Below, piece after piece: positions 1-4,891 of a DNA stretch of 6,080 nt (within the stretch, counting starts at the first letter, position 1; the number at the start of each line of letters is the position of its first letter). Under the pieces are notes generated by a model. It saw only the letters and a list, made by a program, of their open reading frames with translations. It ran no database searches and was not told the origin of the DNA. The DNA comes from Candidatus Solincola tengchongensis (lineage in GTDB: Bacteria > Actinomycetota > Geothermincolia > Geothermincolales > RBG-13-55-18), in the NCBI GenBank assembly GCA_015711895.1, contig JACVJH010000180.1, positions 1 through 6,080 of the forward strand, read 5' to 3'. Made by a program: the position numbers and the translations under genes.

Positions 1-1
1 C

Positions 2-346
2 CGCAAACACGCCGGAGTGAACCTCGACCACGAGTACGACATCCTGGCCGAGGTGGCGGGCGGGCTCCCGGCCACCCTCCCCTACAGCGAGGAGTTCGCC
101 AGCCCGGAGGTGGGGGAGCTGGTCAAGAAATACCTGGCCCGCAAGGACGGCGTGAGCCCGGAGAACATCTACAAGTGCTTCGCCTGGATAAGCGACCTCT
201 CCTGCTCCTCCATGGCCGGGGTCATGCAGTACGCCGGGGTGCACGGGGGCGGTTCGCCGATCATGGAGGACATCGCCATCCTGGGGACCTATAACATCGA
301 GGAGAAGAAGCAAATCGCCAAGTTCCTGGCCGGCATCCAGGATTGA
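2..346 (+). CDS. C-terminal part of a 4-hydroxybutyryl-CoA dehydratase / 4-hydroxyphenylacetate 3-hydroxylase family protein (5' truncated)
   Basis: The gene enters from the left edge in frame 2 (first codons read RKHAGVNLDHEYD) and stops at TGA 344-346, so about 114 C-terminal residues are visible. The GTG at position 17 is an internal valine, not a start. The sequence has the look of the helical C-terminal domain of the HpaB/AbfD flavoprotein family: a GGLPATLPY segment, a KYL helix, then ISDLSCSSMAGVMQYAGVHG followed by GGSPIMED and a closing KKQIAKFLAGI. In this family, 4-hydroxybutyryl-CoA dehydratase (FAD plus [4Fe-4S]) interconverts 4-hydroxybutyryl-CoA and crotonyl-CoA, whereas HpaB is a flavin-dependent aromatic hydroxylase. 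The GHGGGSP-like C-terminus and the apparent anaerobic context favour the dehydratase, but the Fe-S ligand residues lie upstream outside the window, so the subtype is inferred from memory of the family. An intrinsic terminator follows 45 bases downstream, making this the last gene of its transcript. Confidence 0.75.
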   Translation, partial: RKHAGVNLDHEYDILAEVAGGLPATLPYSEEFASPEVGELVKKYLARKDGVSPENIYKCFAWISDLSCSSMAGVMQYAGVHGGGSPIMEDIAILGTYNIEEKKQIAKFLAGIQD

Positions 347-391
347 GGGGAAGGAAAGAGGCCCTCATCGAGCCGTCGCGGGGGATCAACG

Positions 392-423
392 AAGCCCGGC
401 AGCTCTCCACTGCCGGGCTTTCC
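392..423 (+). terminator. Intrinsic terminator after the dehydratase-family gene
   Basis: Positions 393-402 (AGCCCGGCAG) pair perfectly with 410-419 (CTGCCGGGCT) around a 7-base loop; A392 with T420 extends the stem to 11 pairs. The stem is followed by a short T stretch (419-421). It sits 45 bases after the stop codon of the upstream gene on the same strand. The T tract is short, so termination could be partial. Confidence 0.82.
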
Positions 424-837
424 CGTCATCCGGTTGCGTCCGGGAACCGATCGGCCGGAGAGGAAGCGATAGTGGTGCGGTGCCCACAGGGTTGAGCGGC
501 GGTAGGAGCGGGGTTGCCATTGATGACACACTCTCCCGCGGCATCCGTTCCGGGCTTCAGGGGGTCATGTCGGCGTTCCTTTTCCGGGCTAAGAAGGGCA
601 GCACCGATGTCACCCCCACCGATTATCCTCTTAATGCGGGCAAGGAGGCGTGGAAAAAGGCACGGAGGATTGGGGAAGAAAGGGGGGTGCGGAACGCTTC
701 CGCAGGCCAGGGTTTCGCGAGGGCGCATTCCGCATGATGTCGGACCGCGTAGGCACGGGATTCGCGGCGCGGGAAGGAATGCGGTTCGCGGCGTGGAATG
801 TTGGGATAGAAGGCGGCCGAGGGAGGGAGAGGTTATC
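424..837. other. Intergenic stretch without a convincing gene
   Basis: No reading frame here shows protein-like sequence or consistent third-position GC. What can be seen: an 8-base palindrome CCGATCGG at 447-454; an inverted repeat CGCATTCC (724-731) / GGAATGCG (776-783) with a 44-base loop; and a direct repeat of TTCGCGGCG at 761-769 and 785-793. A frame from GTG 480 to 737 is open (85 codons), but its third positions are only mixed and it resembles no family I know, so I do not call it. The end of the stretch becomes purine-rich and supplies the ribosome binding site of the small gene at 838. Confidence 0.55.
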
Positions 838-978
838 TTGTGTAACCTGTTTCCGCGGGGGGAATGCCGGGATTGCCCCTTCCTGACCTGCAACAACCAC
901 CCGCAGTTCCCCCAGGTGCAGAAGCACGTCCAGGAGCTTCTCAAGGCCGGGATGAAGGCCACGGGTAGGGGGGGCTGA
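838..978 (+). CDS. Small cysteine-rich protein, 46 aa, unknown function
   Basis: A TTG start at 838-840 is preceded by GGAGAGG (826-832) at 5 bases spacing and the frame ends at TGA 976-978. The product has four cysteines near its N-terminus at residues 2, 10, 13 and 18 (C-x7-C-x2-C-x4-C), followed by N-N-H-P and then an amphipathic helix-like tail (QVQKHVQELLKAGMKA). Third codon positions are mostly G or C, about 41 of 47 by my count, unlike the flanking DNA, which argues that the frame is translated. Four cysteines in 17 residues plus a nearby histidine (21) suggest a zinc or Fe-S site; this is inference. An alternative in-frame GTG at 793 would add 15 residues but has no ribosome binding site. 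I recognise no family. It sits alone between the dehydratase gene terminator and the Fe-S assembly operon. Confidence 0.6.
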   Translation: MCNLFPRGECRDCPFLTCNNHPQFPQVQKHVQELLKAGMKATGRGG

Positions 979-1023
979 ACCCGCCCCGGTCCGGTTTCCA
1001 CGGGCCTTTCCCGTGATCCGGGG
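979..1023 (+). terminator. Possible hairpin / weak terminator after the small Cys-rich gene
   Basis: CCCCGG (984-989) can pair with CCGGGG (1018-1023), and within it ACGGG (1000-1004) pairs with CCCGT (1010-1014) around a 5-base loop. ACCCGCC (979-985) could alternatively pair with GGCGGGT (1036-1042). The structure starts directly after the stop codon, but there is no T tract behind it, so it may be a 3' processing or Rho-type end or simply GC-rich chance pairing. Confidence 0.3.
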
Positions 1024-1366
1024 AGAGGCAAGGAGGGCGGGTGGCGCTCAATGCAGCCGCGCCGGTAGGGCGGGACGTGCACCGTGTGCCCAGTGGGTAT
1101 TCCTGGAAGCGAGATCGTTATCCAGGTCGTATCCCCGCGTTCCTTCCGATTCATGAAGGCCCGACTCTCCTCGTGGTTCAGTGTTGAGGGAGATGGGATT
1201 TTCCCTTCTAGACGAAGAGGGGAGCTCCGGTTGGGCGTTTCAAGCCTCCGAATGGGAGCCTTTTCCTCGGTGGCTCTAGGGAAGCGGCGGCGATTTCTTG
1301 AGCCACCCCTTAAAGAGCGGAGACGTCGGGGTGCATGGGCAGGGTCTCTCCGGTGGCGGAAGGGAT

Positions 1367-1397
1367 TTTTCAGGCGCTTGTGCGCCGGGAGTAAAAT
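1367..1397 (+). promoter_or_regulatory. Candidate promoter with overlapping hairpin/operator upstream of the Fe-S operon
   Basis: TAAAAT at 1392-1397 resembles a -10 box. A weak -35 candidate TTTTCA (1367-1372) lies 19 bases upstream, longer than the ideal 17. The spacer holds the palindrome GGCGC-TTGT-GCGCC (1373-1386), which would place a dimeric repressor or a hairpin inside the promoter. The elements are seen; the promoter role is inference, and a start here would give a leader of roughly 140 bases. Confidence 0.25.
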
Positions 1398-1530
1398 GGT
1401 GACGAAGGCACGTTCGAGCCGAGTGTGAGGGACGAAGAGGGATCGGGGAATACGGGCAGCAGGTGTCGCGGCAAAGACCTGGAGGAAGACTCGGGAGCCT
1501 CCACACAATGGACACCATGCGTCTTGGATT

Positions 1531-1539
1531 GGGAGGTGG
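1531..1539 (+). promoter_or_regulatory. Ribosome binding site that sets the start of the SufC-type ATPase
   Basis: GGGAGGTGG at 1531-1539 is a near-perfect anti-16S match; its GGAGGT core ends 6 bases before TTG 1544-1546. The ATG at 1508 has only GGAG at 10 bases spacing, and codons 1508-1543 lack the strong GC third-position bias seen further in, so TTG 1544 is preferred. Confidence 0.6.
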
Positions 1540-1543
1540 CGAC

Positions 1544-2296
1544 TTGGAGGAGGCAAGGGAGGATAAGGAGACCGTCCTCAGGGTGGAGGACCTTCACGTG
1601 GAGGTGGAGGGAAGGCGGATCCTTCACGGGGTCAACCTGGAGATCAAATGCGGCGAGACCCACGTGCTCTTCGGGCCTAACGGCTCGGGCAAGACCACCC
1701 TGCTCATGGCGGTCATGGGCTTCCCCCGCTATCGGGTGACCCGGGGCAGGATATTCCTGGGAGAGGAGGACATAACCGGCTTACCGCCACACGAGAGGGC
1801 CAGGCGGGGGATCGGCATCATGTTCCAGCGGCCGCCCACGGTCAGGGGGGTTTCGCTGGCCCAGATAGTGGCCCTCTGTTCGCGGGACGGCGTGGACGTG
1901 GAAGGGCTGGCGGCGGACCTCAACCTGGGCGATTTCCTCTCCCGCGATGTGAACCACGGCTTCTCCGGAGGGGAGATAAAGCGCTCCGAGCTCCTGCAGC
2001 TCCTGGCCCAGGACCCCCGGGTCGTGCTCCTGGACGAGCCGGAATCCGGGGTGGACATGGAGAACCTTCAGCTGGTGGGCAGGGCCATACGCAAGCTGCT
2101 GCAGAAGGACCTCCGCCGCCGCCGCACCCGCTGCGGCCTGATCATTACCCATACCGGGTACATCCTGGATTACGTGGAGGCTGACGTGGGGCACGTGCTC
2201 TGCGACGGGGCCATCGTCTGTTCCGGCAACCCGAGGGAACAGCTGGAAGGGATACGGCGCTACGGGTTCGAGGAGTGCGCGCGATGCACACGTTGA
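1544..2296 (+). CDS. sufC: SufC-type Fe-S cluster assembly ABC ATPase (SmsC-like)
   Basis: A 250-aa soluble ABC ATPase, the usual SufC length. Numbered from TTG 1544: Walker A GPNGSGKTT at 44-52, Q-loop glutamine 95 (FQRPP), signature GFSGGEIKRSELLQLLAQDP beginning at 139, Walker B VVLLDE 160-165 followed by PESGVD, and H-loop histidine 203 (IITH). The GFSGGE-KR-E signature followed by a (E/D)SG(V/L)D D-loop is diagnostic for SufC rather than transporter ATPases, and no membrane permease is nearby. SufC dimers power conformational change of SufB/SufD scaffolds during cluster assembly in the cytoplasm. The protein ends in FEECARCTR, giving a CxxC (245, 248) that E. coli SufC lacks. The 3' end overlaps the next gene by 13 bases, implying translational coupling. 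An in-frame ATG at 1508 would add 12 residues. Resemblance is closest to the minimal archaeal/anaerobe SMS form. Confidence 0.9.
   Translation: MEEAREDKETVLRVEDLHVEVEGRRILHGVNLEIKCGETHVLFGPNGSGKTTLLMAVMGFPRYRVTRGRIFLGEEDITGLPPHERARRGIGIMFQRPPTVRGVSLAQIVALCSRDGVDVEGLAADLNLGDFLSRDVNHGFSGGEIKRSELLQLLAQDPRVVLLDEPESGVDMENLQLVGRAIRKLLQKDLRRRRTRCGLIITHTGYILDYVEADVGHVLCDGAIVCSGNPREQLEGIRRYGFEECARCTR
2270..2275 (+). promoter_or_regulatory. Ribosome binding site inside sufC for the SufB-type scaffold
   Basis: GAGGAG at 2270-2275 lies within the last codons of the ATPase gene, 8 bases before ATG 2284. It favours ATG 2284 over the in-frame GTG at 2275, which would overlap this site and has no clear site of its own. 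Confidence 0.55.
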
Positions 2297-3507
2297 GGGA
2301 GATCGAGGAGAGGGCCAGGGCGGCGGCGGACAAACCCGCTCCCTACGGGAGCGACCTCGACCTCGCGGCCTACATCGACGAGGCCCCCGAACGTTCCTAC
2401 GTAGATTCCCTGGAGCAGCTTGAGGAGCTCGGCGAGGAGGAACTGGCGAGAGCCGGGGTAGTGAAGAGCGGCCGCCAGCGGTCGGGTTCCTTCGTGCAGA
2501 TAGACGGCTCGGTGGTGCATCGCAAGGCCCTGGAGAAGGGGCTGGAGATACTGAGTACCCGGGAAGCCCTGGAAAAATATGACTGGCTTTGGGGCTATTA
2601 CTGGAAGGCCGTGGCCGTGGACTCCGACAAGTACACGGCGGCGGTGGAGATGGGGCCCTATGAGGGCTACTTCATGCGCGCCCTCCCCGGATCGCGGACC
2701 ATCTATCCCCTGCAGGCCTGCCTGTACATCCGGGAGCCCCGCTTCGTGCAGAGGGTGCACAACATCATCATCGCCGAGGAGGGCTCGGAGCTGCACATCA
2801 TCACCGGGTGCGCCAGCGAGCACCGCATCCAGGCCGGGCTGCACCTGGGCGTCTCGGAGTTCTACGTGAAGAAGGGCGCCAGGATAACCTTCACCATGGT
2901 GCATAACTGGGCGGAGGGCATGGACGTCCGGCCCCGCAGCGGGATAGTGGTGGAGGAAGGCGGGCTCTTCATGTCCAATTACGTGGTCATGGAGCCCGTC
3001 CGCTCACTGCAGCTCTATCCCACGGCGAGGCTGGTGGGAGAGGGGGCGACGGCCCGCTTCCACGCCATCCTGGTGGCTCAGCCGGGGAGCGAGATGGACG
3101 TGGGCTCCCGGGTCATCCTGAGCGCTCCCCGCTGCAGCGCGGAGATCGTGTCCAGGGCCATCACCAAGGGAGGTTACATAGCGGCGAGGGGACACATCCG
3201 CGGGGAGGTGGGAGGCGTGAGGGCCCACCTGGAGTGCCGGGGCCTCATCCTCGACGAGCGGGGGGTGATTCACGCCGTGCCCGAACTGGAGGGCAGGGCG
3301 GAGGACGTGGACATGTCCCATGAGGCCGCGGTGGGGAAGATCGCCCAGGAGGAAGTGGAATACCTCATGGCCCGGGGGTTGAGCGAGGAGGAGGCCGTCT
3401 CCACCATCGTCCGCGGCTTCCTGAACGTGAAGATAGAGGGACTCCCCCCGCTCCTGGAGCGGGAGATGAGGCGCATGATGGAGCTCTCGGAGGAAAAAGC
3501 CCTCTGA
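2284..3507 (+). CDS. SufB/SufD-family Fe-S cluster scaffold (SmsB-like)
   Basis: A 407-aa protein whose ATG overlaps the end of the ATPase gene by 13 bases. Residues 1-60 are a charged helical region. About residues 100-340 are beta-rich, as in the SufB/SufD beta-helix core, with motifs such as GSELHIITGCASEHR and VHNWAEGMDVRPRSG. The C-terminal helical part reads DMSHEAAVGKI, RGLSEEEAVSTIVRGFL. By alignment from memory to E. coli SufB, Cys318 (LECRG), His346 and Glu347 (SHEA) correspond to Cys405, His433 and Glu434, residues reported as important for cluster assembly. It is shorter than canonical SufB (about 470-495 aa). With only one scaffold gene beside one ATPase, it probably forms a homodimer that binds two ATPase subunits, replacing the SufB-SufD heterodimer. 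It would receive sulfide and iron in the cytoplasm. It lacks the N-terminal extension of aerobic SufB. Family assignment is firm; the SMS label is strong inference from gene order and composition. Confidence 0.9.
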   Translation: MHTLREIEERARAAADKPAPYGSDLDLAAYIDEAPERSYVDSLEQLEELGEEELARAGVVKSGRQRSGSFVQIDGSVVHRKALEKGLEILSTREALEKYDWLWGYYWKAVAVDSDKYTAAVEMGPYEGYFMRALPGSRTIYPLQACLYIREPRFVQRVHNIIIAEEGSELHIITGCASEHRIQAGLHLGVSEFYVKKGARITFTMVHNWAEGMDVRPRSGIVVEEGGLFMSNYVVMEPVRSLQLYPTARLVGEGATARFHAILVAQPGSEMDVGSRVILSAPRCSAEIVSRAITKGGYIAARGHIRGEVGGVRAHLECRGLILDERGVIHAVPELEGRAEDVDMSHEAAVGKIAQEEVEYLMARGLSEEEAVSTIVRGFLNVKIEGLPPLLEREMRRMMELSEEKAL

Positions 3508-3670
3508 AGGACCGTACGTGGACGACGGGCGATCCGCAGGAGGCCATGCCAAAGGGCGGTTTTCGGTTCACCCATATGAGAGCGGCAATGGGCGTATTGG
3601 AGCTTGCATCGCTTCACGCTCCTCCCATGCTACGTTTCAGCCCCTGACGGGACCAGCCGATAATGGTCAT

Positions 3671-3712
3671 AAGAAAATCCCGCTCGCCATGCTATATTGG
3701 CGGGGAGCGGGA
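3671..3712 (-). terminator. Hairpin that is a good intrinsic terminator when read on the - strand
   Basis: TCCCGCTC (3678-3685) pairs perfectly with GAGCGGGA (3705-3712), and GCC (3686-3688) with GGC (3699-3701) inside. On the - strand the stem is followed at once by TTTTCTTA (complement of 3671-3677), a classic U tract. On the + strand a T run (3720-3723) comes only 7 bases after the stem, so it could act weakly in both directions or as a leader hairpin for the gene at 3741. No - strand gene is visible that would use it. Confidence 0.4.
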
Positions 3713-3740
3713 AGTCACCTTTTCCGGGTGGAGAGCGGTG

Positions 3741-4526
3741 ATGTGGAAGAAAGCGGCGATTCTGGTCCTGGTGGTCGCCCTGCTGGCGGGGGGCGCGGCG
3801 GTAGCCTCCTGGAGGCTGGCGGAAGAGGATAAGACCCCGGAAGCCGAGCCCTCCTCCGAGTCCCAAGGGAGCTTTCAGGAGCGCCTCCAGGAGACGCTGG
3901 CGCCGGAGGGGGAAGTCTCCCCGAGCGTGTCGGAAAGCGCGGATGCGGCAGAGGCTCCCGCGGAGGGAGCCCAGTCGGCGGACAGCCGCACGGGCGAGGA
4001 TTTCTCCTACACCTCACCGGGGCAGAGATATGTCACCGAGACCCAGAGACACCAGAACTTCCTGCGCGCGGTGGCCGAGGGAAGGGTGACCCGCCTGGAC
4101 GTGGTGAGCACGGACGTGCGGCCGGTGGGGGACCCCGACACCTCCTACGTCTATTTCACCCTCTCCACCACGGACGGCGGGACCAGCAACGGGACCATGG
4201 TCATGAGGTTCGAGGACGGGATGTGGAGGATAGCGGCGGTGAGCCAGCTCAGGGGGGACCTGGGTGGAGGGACCGATTACCGGGTCCCCTCCAGCTTCGA
4301 GGAGGACCTGGCCCGGGAGATAGCCGAGCTGCAGCCCTTCCTGACCAAGGTGGCGGAAGGAAGGCTGGATTACCTGGCCGTGTACTCAGTTTCCCGCCCT
4401 TCCGAGAACGAGTCGGTGCTCACCGGGGTGGTGGCTGGGGTGGGGGGAAGGGTGGTCCCATCGGAGATGCGCCTCCGGCGCGACTACGGGATATGGCACA
4501 TCACCTTCATCACCAACCCCCCTTGA
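3741..4526 (+). CDS. Membrane-anchored extracytoplasmic protein with two tandem copies of a ~60-residue domain, unknown function
   Basis: ATG 3741 follows GGAGAG (3730-3735) at 5 bases spacing and gives 261 aa. Residues 1-25 form an uncleaved anchor or signal peptide (MWKK then a hydrophobic run AAILVLVVALLAGGAAVAS). There is no lipobox cysteine; no cysteine occurs in the whole protein. Residues 30-95 are a low-complexity linker rich in Pro, Glu, Ser and Ala. Two similar domains follow: residues 105-167, with FLRAVAEGR near the start and FEDGMWRIAAVS at the end, and residues 198-257, with FLTKVAEGR and RDYGIWHITFIT. The alpha helix followed by beta strands ending in G-x-W-x-I resembles NTF2-like/cystatin-like folds common in secreted proteins of Gram-positive bacteria; this fold guess is inference. 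The gap from the Fe-S operon is 233 bases with a hairpin, so it is probably transcribed separately. Earlier in-frame starts back to 3663 are not supported by a ribosome site. Confidence 0.8.
   Translation: MWKKAAILVLVVALLAGGAAVASWRLAEEDKTPEAEPSSESQGSFQERLQETLAPEGEVSPSVSESADAAEAPAEGAQSADSRTGEDFSYTSPGQRYVTETQRHQNFLRAVAEGRVTRLDVVSTDVRPVGDPDTSYVYFTLSTTDGGTSNGTMVMRFEDGMWRIAAVSQLRGDLGGGTDYRVPSSFEEDLAREIAELQPFLTKVAEGRLDYLAVYSVSRPSENESVLTGVVAGVGGRVVPSEMRLRRDYGIWHITFITNPP
4053..4241 (+). repeat. Internal domain copy 1 (protein-level duplication)
   Basis: Residues 105-167 of the anchored protein. Shared landmarks with copy 2: F-L-x-x-V-A-E-G-R at the start (F107) and an aromatic G-x-W-x-I strand at the end. 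The copies differ strongly in the middle, so the duplication is old. Confidence 0.6.
4332..4511 (+). repeat. Internal domain copy 2 (protein-level duplication)
   Basis: Residues 198-257 of the anchored protein, with FLTKVAEGR starting at F200 and the final Y-G-I-W-H-I strand. It begins 93 residues after copy 1. Confidence 0.6.
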
Positions 4527-4891
4527 CGTCGTCCGGAGGAGGAGAAGTGTTACCGACCCTCCCGGCAAGTGCCCGAAGGGGCGTGAGAGAACCGGGTCCC
4601 TTTCAAGGTGTCAGGGAGAGAGAAACATGGCCGACTCTCCTTCACGGTATCCGGAGGAGAGAGGAAGGCAGTGCTTGCCGGGGGGAGGGAATGCGGGTCC
4701 GCCCGGCCTTGGAGAGCGTGTACCGCCGTGGCGGCGAAGGAAGTCTCGCAAAAGTCCCTGGGCCTGGCCTTGCGGGGGATGAGCCCGTGGAGGGAAGAGC
4801 GCGTAAAGAGGTCAGGGAATCGGGCGCCCGGCAGAAGGGGAGAGGGGGACGGTAATCGAGGAAGATGGAAAGAACTTCCAGAAGAAGGGGA
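4527..4891. other. Purine-rich intergenic region before the secreted repeat protein
   Basis: No frame is protein-like; open frames here are Arg/Gly-rich products of GC-rich DNA. A possible hairpin GCCC-GAAG-GGGC (4571-4582) is nested in CCCGG (4561-4565) / CCGGG (4592-4596), lying 35 to 70 bases after the preceding stop codon, but no T tract follows directly, so I do not call it a terminator. The + strand is unusually rich in G and A through 4600-4890. No promoter stands out. Confidence 0.45.

Larger units (their letters stand above)
1043..1543. other. Long untranslated leader / intergenic region before the Fe-S operon
   Basis: About 500 bases precede the ATPase gene with no protein-like frame on either strand. 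Visible structure: a perfect 8-base inverted repeat GGTGGCTC (1269-1276) / GAGCCACC (1300-1307), and a compact hairpin GGCGC-TTGT-GCGCC (1373-1386) immediately before a TAAAAT element (1392-1397). The stretch matches no riboswitch or tRNA I can recognise. It most likely contains the promoter and leader of the downstream operon. Confidence 0.5.

Noticed and set aside
480..737. 85-codon + strand frame from a GTG
   Set aside because: Third-position GC is only mixed, no ribosome binding site precedes the GTG, and no recognisable motif is present. The segment around AKKGSTDVTPTDYPLNAG is the only part that looks protein-like, which is not enough.
1084..1428. 114-codon + strand frame in the operon leader
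   Set aside because: The product is basic and low in recognisable structure, with no ribosome site; it looks like chance openness.
1463..1543. N-terminal extension of the ATPase from GTG 1463 or ATG 1508
   Set aside because: The extra residues (for example MDTMRLGLGGG) do not match the SufC start, codon bias is poor, and the best ribosome site sits directly before TTG 1544.
426..1556. 376-codon open frame on the - strand
   Set aside because: Its product is an Arg/Pro/Ser-rich string with no motif, typical of stop-poor GC-rich DNA. It also runs antisense over the small Cys-rich gene and the leader, and reaches the ribosome site region of the ATPase gene.
3634..3664. Possible promoter TTCAGC-17-GATAAT for the anchored protein
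   Set aside because: The -35 matches the consensus at only three of six bases, and such matches occur by chance; not listed as a feature.
4223..4855. 210-codon + strand frame overlapping the end of the anchored protein gene
   Set aside because: It is an out-of-frame shadow for its first 300 bases and then Arg/Gly-rich sequence without motifs or a start site.
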